DNA of 64,000 bases, taken from the NCBI GenBank assembly GCA_963785755.1, contig CAWAXG010000002.1:744001-808000 (forward strand), read 5' to 3'. Under the pieces are notes generated by a model, which was not told the origin of the DNA, searched no databases, and saw only the letters and a list, made by a program, of their open reading frames with translations. Every line of letters starts with the position of its first letter. Position 1 is the first letter of the stretch. Source of the DNA: JACCXG01 sp963785755 (GTDB taxonomy: Bacteria > Acidobacteriota > Vicinamibacteria > Vicinamibacterales > 2-12-FULL-66-21). A program made the translations under genes and the position numbers. Of the stretch, positions 40,101 to 49,086 are shown piece by piece.

Positions 40101-40421
40101 CGTCGGCGCGTCACCGTCGCCGGGATCGGGCCCGGGCGCCGCACGCGTCGGCACCGGCGTATCGGCGACCGTCGCCACTGTCGGGAAGACCGACGTCGGA
40201 AGCGTCGGCATCGGCGTGGGCGGCGTCGGCATCGGCGGTGTGGGCGTCAGCACGCCCGTCGCCGCTTGCTGTTCCGTCGGGTCCGCGTGTCGTTCGGTGA
40301 GTTCCGGGAATTCACCCCTGAGGAATTCGCCGGCGCCGGGTTGTTCGGCGAGACGCGCACCACACCCTATGCAGCGCTTGAGCGCGCCGGGCGTCGTCTT
40401 GCCGCACTTTGTGCAGATCAT
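37128..40421 (-). pseudogene. Zinc-ribbon Ser/Thr kinase with TPR repeats, multiple frameshifts
   Basis: Five frame changes (near 39840, 39370, 39238, 38440 and 37918) split a protein of about 1090 residues. It starts MICTKCGKTTPGALKRCIGC, a CxxC...CxxC zinc ribbon. A Pro/Thr-rich linker leads to a Hanks-type kinase (GVGGMGAVY, AIKVIRPE, VHRDLKPANIM, MDFGIARS, YMAPEQARG), one membrane helix (MSVATILVAVLLGVTFYV), a TolB-like segment (VLIADFENATGDPAFNRTL) and a C-terminal TPR-rich region. This is a standard acidobacterial signalling architecture: cytoplasmic kinase, extracytoplasmic sensor. All catalytic motifs survive, and no nonsense codon outside the shifts was noticed, favouring sequence error over decay. 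Confidence 0.8.
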
Positions 40422-40589
40422 GCTAGGGCCCCTCGAACGCGGAGTAGTGCCGTTCGCAGCGCGCCGTGCTCCGAGGTCTTTCGAGGAAAGCGGCTTAGAT
40501 TCAGGATTATCCGTCGAGTCGGTCGCCCTTGCAACGCGAGTGAAGCCTACAGCCGAGCTATAGGGCCGCGCCCGACATCGTTGTCGCAA

Positions 40590-43181
40590 TCAGCGGAGCG
40601 CCGCGGCGCGCCCCTTCAAGGTTTCGGAGAGCGCGCGTAGCCGCGCGGCGGCACGTCCCGCCGCCTTGCCCGCATCCGCTTCCAGCTGAGCCGCCAGCGT
40701 ACCGAGCTGCTCGACGACGGCGGCGGCGCCGTTGTCGCGCGCCGACCGCATCCGCTCGGCGCGCTGCATCGCGGCGGTGAGCGCCTTGGCGCGCTCGGGA
40801 TCGATGCTCTTCGTCCGCGCCAGCTGATCGACGTAGGCGCGAGCCACCACCGCCGTCGCCGGCCACGTGATCCGGGGCTGCTGCTGCGCGTTGAACTCGG
40901 CGAGCCGTACCTGGGCCGCCGCGTCGATCTCGTTCTGCGACAGATGCTCGCTTGCAACCAGCTTGAAGATGTCGAGGCCGCGCGCGATCTCGGTGGCATA
41001 GATGTGGCCGTTGTACCAGTAGGTCGACCAGTAGCCCGCGGTGATCAGATTCTTGGCGTCGATCGGGCCGCGATCGAAATAGGCAATCTCGATCGGGTTC
41101 GCCGAGTCGGTGAAATCGAAGATCGACAGGCCTCCCTGATACCACGCCTGCGCCATGATGTCGCGGCCGGGCACCGGGATGATCGATCCGTTGTGCGCGA
41201 CGCAGTTCTCCTGATCGGTCTGCGGCGCGGGCATCTTGTAGTAGCCGCCGAACCGCAGCTTCCGATCGACGATGTCGAAGATCGCGTTCGCGCCCCAGGT
41301 CGGGGGATCCGTCGGGCGGCAGCGCGGGCGGGTGCCGCCGCCCCACTCGTCGGTGAAGATCACCTTCGTCCCATCGTTGTTGAACGTCGCGGAGTGCCAG
41401 TAGGCAAAGTTCTTGTCGATGACCGCGTCGAGCCGGACAGGGTTCACCGGATCCGAGATGTCGAGCAGGATGCCGTTGCCCGAACAGGCGCCCGCCGCCA
41501 GCTTGACCTCGGGAAACACCGTGACGTCGTGGCACTGATTGGTCAGACGCGACCGCTGGCTGCCAGGCCCGTGATTCCCTCCCGGCCACAGGCCGGCGAT
41601 GGCGCCGGTCGCCGGATCGGAAAAAATCCGCGGGCGGTTGACGACGCGCGCCATGGCCGGCTGGGCGAGCGGCACCTGGATCACGTCGATGCTGAACAGC
41701 GCCGTGTTCGGATCGTCCTTCGGATCCTTCGCGGAGCAGCCCTCCAGCTCGTCGGCCGAGCGGACCGTGCCGGTGCCCGATCCGTACACGTAGAAGCTGC
41801 CCTGGTCGTCCGGATCGACCACGAGCGTGTGCGTATGCGAGCCGCGGCAGGTCTGCACCGCCGCGATCTGCTTCGGCTTCCGGACGTCGGTGATATCGAA
41901 GATGCGGATGCCGCGGAACCGCTCGGTGCTGGCGACATGTTGAACGCCTTGCGTGCCGCAGTCGATGCGTCCCCGCGTCTCCTCGACCGACATGATCAGC
42001 AGATTGCGGTAGACCGACACATCCCCCTGACCACCGGGGCACACCACCGATGCGATGACGCGCGCCTTCCGGGGGTCTTCGATGTCGTAGGTATTGAACC
42101 CGTTGAAGCTGCCGACGAACAGATACTCGCCCTTGAAGGCGAGATCCGAGTTCGCGAACCGCAGCGCCTCTCGCACTGCCGCGCGGCTGGGGTCGGGCGG
42201 CGCATCCGCGGCCGGGGGTTCCGCGTCTTCATCGCGCTGCGGCCGCTCCGGCCCGGTCGGATCGCCTGCCGGGGCGCCGGGATCGAAGAACCCGCGCGGC
42301 TTGGGCAGGGCGGCGACGAGCTGCAGGTTCCGCACGGCCTCGCCGGCATCGCGCAGCCCGGGCTTGAGCCCGACGCGGGGATCGGTCGAACGAGCCACGG
42401 CGGATCGGTCGGGGCCTGCCGGAGACGATGGGGCTGGCTGAGGGGATCCCGGCTGCTGCCCCCGCCCGGCCGCGGCGAACGCGACCAGGAGTACGGCGAG
42501 CCAGGACAGACGGGCTCCTGCGACCTTCATTTCTCGGGCTCCTTCGAGTTCGAGCATGGCGGCCATGCGATCGATTTCCATCCGCTGATCCGCGTCCACG
42601 TCGGAGACGAACGCGAAGATGTCCGGCTCCTGACCCGCGCCGGCCGTCGCGAGGAGCCCGTTCACCATGGTCAATGCGCCTTCGTGATGTTTGATCATGA
42701 GCTCGAGGAACAGCCGATCGAACTCCGCGCCCCGGGCCGACGACAACTGCGTCATCTCGTCCGGCGTGAGCATCCCCGGCATGAGCACCGCGCCCTCGCG
42801 ATGATGCGCATGCGGATCCGGCAGCGGCTGCCCGCGGCGCGTCAGCCACGCCTGCATCATCTTGATCTCGTCCGCCTGCGACAGATCGATTCGCTCGGCG
42901 AGCTTCCGGATCGCCTCGCTGCCCGTGCGGGAGGGCACCAGCGCCGTCATTTCGAGCGCCTGCGCATGATGCCCGATCATGCCCTGCATGAAGCGGACGT
43001 CAGCGTCGCTATGCCTCGTTCCGTTCGAATCGACCGCTTTCTCCGCGGTAATGACCCGGCTCGATTGTCCCGGCGCGCCAGGCTGGATGAGGGGCGGGGC
43101 CGGCTCCGCACCCGTCCGGCACGCCGCCACTGCCGCTCCCACCAGACAGACCAGGGTCGCGGAAGCCAGGCGCGTCAGCAC
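40590..43181 (-). CDS. DUF305 lipoprotein fused in frame to an LVIVD-repeat protein
   Basis: One 863-residue frame holds two proteins normally seen apart. Residues 1-215: lipoprotein signal (Cys21) and a DUF305 domain with GMIGHHAQALEMT and LMIKHHEGALTM, associated with copper handling. From residue 218 a fresh signal peptide appears (MKVAGARLSWLAVLLVAFAAA) with AAGGAG eight bases before its ATG at 42530, followed by a beta-propeller-like LVIVD protein (FNGFNTYDIEDPRKARVIA, GIRIFDITDVRKPKQ, GGLSIFDFTDSANPIEIA). Either two coupled genes are fused by a lost stop or an indel, or the second is translated separately from its own site. Both would act outside the cytoplasm. Confidence 0.75.
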   Translation of the reverse strand: MLTRLASATLVCLVGAAVAACRTGAEPAPPLIQPGAPGQSSRVITAEKAVDSNGTRHSDADVRFMQGMIGHHAQALEMTALVPSRTGSEAIRKLAERIDLSQADEIKMMQAWLTRRGQPLPDPHAHHREGAVLMPGMLTPDEMTQLSSARGAEFDRLFLELMIKHHEGALTMVNGLLATAGAGQEPDIFAFVSDVDADQRMEIDRMAAMLELEGAREMKVAGARLSWLAVLLVAFAAAGRGQQPGSPQPAPSSPAGPDRSAVARSTDPRVGLKPGLRDAGEAVRNLQLVAALPKPRGFFDPGAPAGDPTGPERPQRDEDAEPPAADAPPDPSRAAVREALRFANSDLAFKGEYLFVGSFNGFNTYDIEDPRKARVIASVVCPGGQGDVSVYRNLLIMSVEETRGRIDCGTQGVQHVASTERFRGIRIFDITDVRKPKQIAAVQTCRGSHTHTLVVDPDDQGSFYVYGSGTGTVRSADELEGCSAKDPKDDPNTALFSIDVIQVPLAQPAMARVVNRPRIFSDPATGAIAGLWPGGNHGPGSQRSRLTNQCHDVTVFPEVKLAAGACSGNGILLDISDPVNPVRLDAVIDKNFAYWHSATFNNDGTKVIFTDEWGGGTRPRCRPTDPPTWGANAIFDIVDRKLRFGGYYKMPAPQTDQENCVAHNGSIIPVPGRDIMAQAWYQGGLSIFDFTDSANPIEIAYFDRGPIDAKNLITAGYWSTYWYNGHIYATEIARGLDIFKLVASEHLSQNEIDAAAQVRLAEFNAQQQPRITWPATAVVARAYVDQLARTKSIDPERAKALTAAMQRAERMRSARDNGAAAVVEQLGTLAAQLEADAGKAAGRAAARLRALSETLKGRAAALR

Positions 43182-43193
43182 TCCAAGAGCATC

Positions 43194-43552
43194 GCACGTA
43201 CCACGTGCTACGTGCCACGGGCTGGGTGCTCACGTGCTTTTCGTGCTATGTGCTACGTGCGCACGTGCTTCGTGCTTACGTGCTGGGTGCGACATGCTCA
43301 CGTGCTTTCTGTGCTGCGTGCTCCGTGCCGGCGTGCTTACGTGCTATGTACGTGCTGCGTGCTTGACGATTTGCGCGAGGTGAGTCCTACTGCACGAAAG
43401 CCGGTCGCAGCACGTCGCACGTACATAGCACGTTGCACGTAGCAGGTAGCACGAAAAGCACGTGAGCATGTCGCACGCAGCACGTGCACGAAGCACGTGG
43501 CACGCAGCACGGAAAGCACGTGAGCACGCAGCCCGTGGCACGCAGCACGTGT
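43194..43552. repeat. ACGTGCT / AGCACGT giant hairpin repeat
   Basis: A 170-base left arm of ACGTGCTNCGTGCT units and a 145-base right arm of the inverse (AGCACGTNGCACG) flank a unique centre near 43364-43408. It fills the whole gap between divergent genes: the left edge is 12 bases from the DUF305 start and the right edge 12 bases from the TctC start. Promoters for both must lie in or be formed by it. The same theme, as three perfect copies, is at 336-358. Confidence 0.9.
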
Positions 43553-43564
43553 GAGGCTCTTCAT

Positions 43565-44549
43565 ATGCCAAGACTCCGGCGGCGACTCGCTCCGGTCGCC
43601 ACGCTCATCATCGCCGCCTCTCGCCGCCTCCTGCGCCCGGGGAGGGGCCGACTATCCCGCGCGCCCGCTCACGTTGATCGTGCCCTGGGCCGCGGGCGGC
43701 GGCACCGATGCGGTCGCCCGCGTCATCGGCAGCCTGATGGAAAAGGACCTTGGCAAGCCGGTCAACGTCGTCAACCGCACCGGCGGCAGCGGCGTCGTCG
43801 GCCATCAGGCGATCGCGGCCGCTCGTCCCGACGGCTATACCATCGGCATCATCACCGTCGAGATTGCGATGATGCATCATCAGGGGCTCACCGATCTGAC
43901 CCACGCGGCGTTCACTCCGCTGGGGCTCGTCAACTTCGATCCCGGGGCCGTCATGGTCAGGGCGGATTCACCGTTTCAGAATCTCGGTGATCTGCTGCAG
44001 GCCATCAAGGCGAGTCCCGGCAAGTACAAGGCATCCGGCACCGCCCAGGGCGGCATCTGGCATGTGGCGCTCGCGGGTCTGCTCGACGAGCAGCAGATTC
44101 CGCCTTCCGCGGCCGTCTGGATTCCGAGCAACGGCAGCGCGCCGGCGCTGCTCGACCTCGTCGCCGGCGGCGCCGACATCGTCGTGGCCGCGCTGGCGGA
44201 AGCGCGGTCGCTCATCGACGCGGGAAAGGTGAAGAGCCTCGCCGTGCTCGACGACAAGCCATCGACCCTGTATCCGGCGATCCCGATCGCCAGTCAGGCG
44301 ATCGCCACGAAATGGACGATGGGGGCGTGGCGCGGGATCGCGGCGCCCGCGAATCTGCCGCCGGCGATCAAGGCCAGGCTGCAGGCTGCCGTCAAAAACG
44401 CGTACGACAGCCAGGAATACCGGGACTTCATCGCGACCCGTGGATTCGGCATGCGCTGGGCCGATCCCGATGGGTTCGCGAAGTTCATGGCGGTGTCCGA
44501 TCAGCAGATGGCGGCCGTCATGAAGTCGGTCGGTCTGTCCAGACCGTGA
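43565..44549 (+). CDS. TctC/Bug-type tricarboxylate-binding lipoprotein, frameshift in signal peptide
   Basis: About 328 residues. The mature part is a standard Bug receptor: YPARPLTLIVPWAAGGGTDAVARVI, LGKPVNVVNRTGGSGVVGHQAIA, PDGYTIGIITVE and the PALLDLVAGGADIVVAALAEARS lobe. The true start is probably ATG 43565 (MPRLRRRLAPVATLIIAA); one base near 43621 must be added or removed to join it to LAASCARGGADYPARP, a lipobox with Cys. It captures a carboxylate such as citrate or tartrate in the periplasm for the TctBA channel encoded next. Confidence 0.82.
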
Positions 44550-44562
44550 AGGCGGAGCCAGA

Positions 44563-45066
44563 ATGAGAATCAGCGACCGGCTGTCCGGGCTCGTGACGGC
44601 CGCCCTCGGGATCGCGGTCGTCGCCATGGCCGCGACGTTTCCGCCGATGCCGGGACAACCGGTGGGACCAGCGCTGTTTCCGACGGTGATCGGCTGCGGA
44701 CTGGTGCTGTTTGGGTTCCTGCTCGCCTGGAGCGGCGCCGGGACGAAGGGAACCCTTCGACTCGCTCCGCTCGCTCAGGGCAGGACGGCCTGGATCGAAT
44801 TCGACGAGTGGGTTCGCAGGCCACGCATGGTTGTGAACCTGATCCTGGTCGTCGGTTGCCTGCTGTTCTATTCGTTCGCCGTCGACTTCCTGGGCTTCCT
44901 GATCACCGCCGTCATCTTCCTCGCCGTGCTGTTCGCCGCCTTCGGCGTGCGGCGCGCCTTGATCCCGCCGGTCGCAGCAGGCGTGGCGCTCCTCATTCAC
45001 TACGCCTTCTACAGTCTGCTCCGCGTGCCCCTACCGTGGGGAGTGCTGGAGGCCATCGCCTGGTAG
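44563..45066 (+). CDS. TctB-family small permease subunit
   Basis: A 167-residue membrane protein with four hydrophobic segments (LVTAALGIAVVAMAATFPPMPGQPVGPALFPTVIG cut into two, then MVVNLILVVGCLLFYSFAVDFLGF, and LIPPVAAGVALLIHYAF). Length, helix spacing and position between TctC and TctA genes identify it as the small subunit of a tripartite tricarboxylate transporter. It starts 13 bases after the receptor stop. Confidence 0.8.
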   Translation: MRISDRLSGLVTAALGIAVVAMAATFPPMPGQPVGPALFPTVIGCGLVLFGFLLAWSGAGTKGTLRLAPLAQGRTAWIEFDEWVRRPRMVVNLILVVGCLLFYSFAVDFLGFLITAVIFLAVLFAAFGVRRALIPPVAAGVALLIHYAFYSLLRVPLPWGVLEAIAW

Positions 45067-46543
45067 ACAACATCATTGGCGCGTTCGGACAGGTGCTCGA
45101 TCCGCTGGTGCTCGGCGTCGTGCTGGCGTCGTCGGCATTCGGCCTGTTCGTCGGTTCCATTCCGGGATTGTCGGCGACGATGGCGGTGGCGCTGCTGGTG
45201 CCGGTGACGTTCTTCCTGCCGCCAATGCCGGCCGTGGCGGCATGGTGACGGCAACCGCCATGGCGATCTTCGCCGGCGACGTCCCCGGCGCCCTGCTGCG
45301 GATGCCGGGCACGCCCGCGTCGGCCGCGTACTGCGACGAAGCCTACATGATGACGCGTAAAGGGCAGGTCGAGACGGTGCTCGGCGCGGGCCTGGTGTTC
45401 TCCGTGATCGGCGGCCTGTTCGGCACGCTCGTGCTGGTGGCGGCCGCGCCGTCGCTCGCGGCGTGGGCGCTCGAGTTCAGCTCGTTCGAATACTTCTGGC
45501 TGGTGCTGCTCGGCCTGACGGCGGCGGTCTTCGTGTCGCCGGGCAATCCCGTGAAGGGCCTCGTCGCGCTGATGCTCGGCCTGCTCGTCGCGACCGTCGG
45601 CTTCGAGAATCCGGCCGCCTTTCCGCGCTTCACGTTCGGCTCGACCAATCTCATGAGCGGCTTCCAGCTGATCCCCGCGATGGTCGGCATGTTCGCCGTC
45701 TCGGAAGTGATCCGGTACGCCGTCTCCGCCGATCGCGCCGCTGGACACGCCGGCGCAGGTCATCGGCGGCATCTTCAAGGGGCAGGGAAAGCTGATGCGC
45801 GAGTACCCGCTCGCCACGCTGCGAGGCAGCGCCATGGGGACGCTCGTCGGTGCGCTGCCGGGAGCGGGGGCGGACATCGCGGCCTGGATCACCTACGCCA
45901 TGTCCAAGCGGTTCTCGAAGACGCCGGAGAAGTTCGGCACCGGACACATCGAGGGGATCATCGAAGCCGGCGCGGCGAACAACGCGGCGTTGTCCGGTGC
46001 CTGGATCCCGGCGCTCGTCTTCGGCATTCCCGGCGACTCGATCACCGCGATCGTGATCGGCGTGCTCTACCTCAAGGGCCTCAATCCGGGGCCGACGATT
46101 TTCATCGAGAACCCGCAGAACATCTACGCCGTCTTCATCATCTTCTTCCTCGCCAACCTGCTGCTCCTGCCGTTCGGCTGGCTCCTGATCAAAGCCGCCA
46201 AAACGTGCTGCACGTGCCGCGCGGCGTGCTCATGCCGGTGATCCTGCTGTTCGCGGTCGTCGGCGCCTTCTCGATCAACAACTCGCTGTTCGACGTCGGC
46301 GTGATGCTCGGGTTCGGCCTCCTCGGGTATTGCCTGGAGGCCAGCGGATTTCCGATCGCGCCGATCATCCTCGGGATGGTCCTCGGCGGGATGCTCGAGC
46401 AGAACTTCGTGAGCTCGACGATCAAGGCGGGCGGCAACCCGCTGGCGTTCGTCGACCGTCCGGTGGCGGGCGCCCTGGCGGTGCTGACGGTCGCCATCTG
46501 GACCTGGCCTCTTGGGGTCAGGCTCTTACGCCGTCGACGTTGA
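45060..46543 (+). pseudogene. TctA-family large permease subunit, frameshifted
   Basis: Three frame changes (near 45240, 45720 and 46200) divide a polytopic protein of about 494 residues. Joined, it reads VDNIIGAFGQVLDPLVLGVV, PGLSATMAVALLVPVTF, then GDVPGALLRMPGTPASAAYCDEAY, GTLVGALPGAGADIAAWITYAMSKRFSK, and ends GVRLLRRRR. These are the TctA signature segments. The breaks lie at GGC(A)ATG, CGCCGTCT and CCAAAACG, each consistent with one lost or gained base. The start is unclear: GGAGG at about 45053-45057 precedes CTG 45060 or nearby codons, overlapping the TctB end. Confidence 0.78.
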
Positions 46544-46555
46544 GGTTAACAATCT

Positions 46556-48779
46556 CTATGGCGACGTCTTGCCGCCCTGCTTCTTCAAGAACGCCACCGC
46601 CGCCTCGAGCACCTCGTCGCGGCCGGCCCTGATGCCGGCGATCGTGGGCGTTACCGGCACATCAGGAATCAGGCCGACCCGCTGGAGTTGACGGCCGTCG
46701 GGCCACCTGACATCGTGGCCGGTGAAACTCACGCGGATTCCTCCCGGCAGCGACGATGCTCGTGACGTCGCCGTTGGCGCCGGTCGTAGCGCTGCCCACG
46801 AACGTCGTGCCGTTCGCGGCCTTGTAGAAGAGGCCGCTGTGCTCCGACTGGCTGATCGCCCGCTCGTCGATCAGCATGACCGTCGGACGTTCGTAGACCC
46901 ACGTGGTGGTCGGCGGCAGATCCTGGATGAAGCTGAGACGCTCGCCCCCGGATCCCGCCGTGAGCAAAGGACGATAGAACAGCGCCGCAGCGGTCGCCTT
47001 CTTCGTATTGATGCGCGGAGCAATGGACCACGCCGTGCCGCGCGGGTAGCCGCGCATGTCGAAGATGATCCCGCTCGTGCCTTTCAGCTGGTCGAACATC
47101 GACGCCACCTGCGGGTTCTCGAGCCGCTCGAGATCCGCATAGCCGATGTTGCCCTCGAGGATCTTGAACACGTCCCCGGTACGCTGCGGCGCGGGCGACG
47201 GCTTCGACGGACGTTTCACTTCGACCTCGCGCGTTCGTCCGTCCGCGCCGCGGATGGCGATGCGCGCGGCCGTTCCGGGATCGCCGGCCAACAGCCGCGC
47301 CGCGACGACGCCGTTGCGGCTGGCGGTGGTCGAGAACGTGATGCACTCCTCGATGCGTCTGGCTCTGGCGGCGACGTCTTCGCCATCGACGCTCACGATC
47401 TCGTCGCCCGGCGCCAGACCCGGCGCCGCGACTTCATCGACGACGCGCGTGACCACCGGACGTCCTTCGATGTAGCGCACGTAGACGGGCGGGCCGACCT
47501 CGCCCAGGTATTTCGTCAGCGCGCGGCTGCCACTGACCCGCACGTGGCTGTCCTGGGTCAGGGCGGCCATCGCAGCGATCGCCCGCGCGTACTCCAGTTC
47601 GTCCCGCGCCGCCAGGACCCGCGGAATGAACGTCGTCAGCGCCTCGTCCCACCGACGATCGGCGAGCTCCTTGTAGGGGTTGAAGTTGTCGAGGATCCCC
47701 CAAAGCCGATACACCGCCAGCAGACGCAACGGCTCCGAGGGGAATGGTGTGGTGTCATACGCTGGTTCCGGCTGCCACAGCGGAAAAGGATCCTCGATGC
47801 CGGGCACTGCAGGACGCGCCGCGGCGATGAGCTCTGCCGCTCGGGCATACACGCGCTGGTCGGACTCGGAGCCAGCCAGTGCCGCATCCACATCGAGCTC
47901 GGTTCGTCGTCCGGCGAGGGCAAGATCCGAGACTCTGATAGTCGCCATCGATTTGGCGCCAACGGGGACGGTCATCGAACGAACCGGCGTGGCTGGCGAT
48001 TCGCCCACCGCAACGATCGCCCCGGCACCGGCAGCGCGAAGCGCGAGGGCGATCGGGGGAACCATCGCGAGCCGATCGACGATGAACGCGACACGGCGCG
48101 GCGCCATGCCTTCGCGGGGTTTCACCAGAACGGCCGACTCGGTCACCACCTCCGAGCCATAGAAGCTCGCGCCGCCCGCCTGCGCGCGATACCCGGCGTG
48201 ACGCACCACGCGCGCCGCCGGCAGCGCCGTCGGCGTCGATATCAGCAGCTCGTTGAACGCATCGAACGTTCGTTCCGCCATGAACGGGTTCTGGCGGGCG
48301 CCGCGGATATCTACAATCATCCGGTCGGCCTTCGTGATTGCGGCGAGGTTGGCGGCGATAGCCTCGCGCACGGCGGCCGCATCGTTCAGCACGGCCGGCG
48401 CGCGCAGATCGATCAGCAGCGCACCCGTCGGAAGGCTGCTGAATGCCGGACGGGCGGGTGCGCCAGCCATCGGAGCGGGAGGCTCGGCGCTGGAAATCAC
48501 CCGAGTCACCGGATCGTCGAGCGTCCGCAGCATCCCCTCGATCGCCGCATCGAATGACCGATCGTCGGTCGCCGACTTGACCGCCGAAACCGCGCCGGTC
48601 AGCACCGCATCCCAGTCGCGGCTGGTCAAGGCGACGCGCGGGTGGGCGAATTTGACGGCGAGCCATACGCGGCCGAGCGTCGCAAGGCGCCCGGTTTGAA
48701 CGTCGGTGATCTGACGGCCGCCGACAGGCGCAGTGGCAACGAGGGTGAGCGCGAGCAGAACGGCAATCGTGTGACGCAT
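46556..48779 (-). CDS. S41-family (tail-specific) protease, frameshift near C-terminus
   Basis: About 740 residues with a signal peptide (MRHTIAVLLALTLVATAPVGG). An unusual N-terminal half contains a degraded first peptidase-like module (GALLIDLRAPAVLN, MIVDIRGARQNPFM). A PDZ-like stretch (VVTRVVDEVAAPGLAPGDEIVSVDGEDV) precedes the S41 core: GIIFDMRGYPRG, VMLIDERAISQSEHSGLFY (Ser nucleophile) and GTTFVGSATTGANGDVTSIV. Near 46741 one extra base ends the frame early; the alternative frame continues GIRVSFTGHDVRWPDGRQLQ to KKQGGKTSP and stops at 46556, which is the expected family end. The ATG at 48779 is chosen from the signal peptide. Confidence 0.8.
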
Positions 48780-48840
48780 GGTTCCTCGCTTGGCCGGGAG
48801 AAGGAGATCAGACGTCAGATCGCGGCGCCATTTCAACGCC

Positions 48841-48938
48841 TAAAACTTGTTCCTGCCACGTGCGTGTGCGTGACCATAGAACGCATGCTAAAACCTGTTT
48901 CCTCCCACTTGTCACCTGCGTCACCATAGAACGCATGC
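48841..48938. repeat. Two-copy direct repeat of about 49 bases
   Basis: 48841-48888 and 48889-48938 are tandem, near-identical units sharing TAAAACTTGT/TAAAACCTGT at the start and ACCATAGAACGCATGC at the end. Each ends in GCATGC. They lie in the roughly 300-base gap between the divergent S41 protease and sulfatase genes and may be tandem regulator sites. The rest of the gap shows no gene. Confidence 0.85.
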
Positions 48939-49086
48939 TGCGAATCATCGTTCGTATCGTCCTATCGGGATCTCGGGGGCGATCTTCACGTATCTGGCGG
49001 ACCCTTCCACCCGTCCGCAATGCCGTGAAGCGATGATGGCCCGGACTCGTCGAGAATTCATTCATGGCCGGCGTGGAGGATCGCTC

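Noticed and set aside
37128..40421. Several small separate TPR and kinase genes
   Set aside because: The fragments are consecutive parts of one family architecture, in order and on one strand, so a single broken gene is the better reading.
43194..43552. CRISPR array
   Set aside because: The units are 7-14 bases, degenerate and without spacers, and the second half is inverted. No cas genes are nearby.
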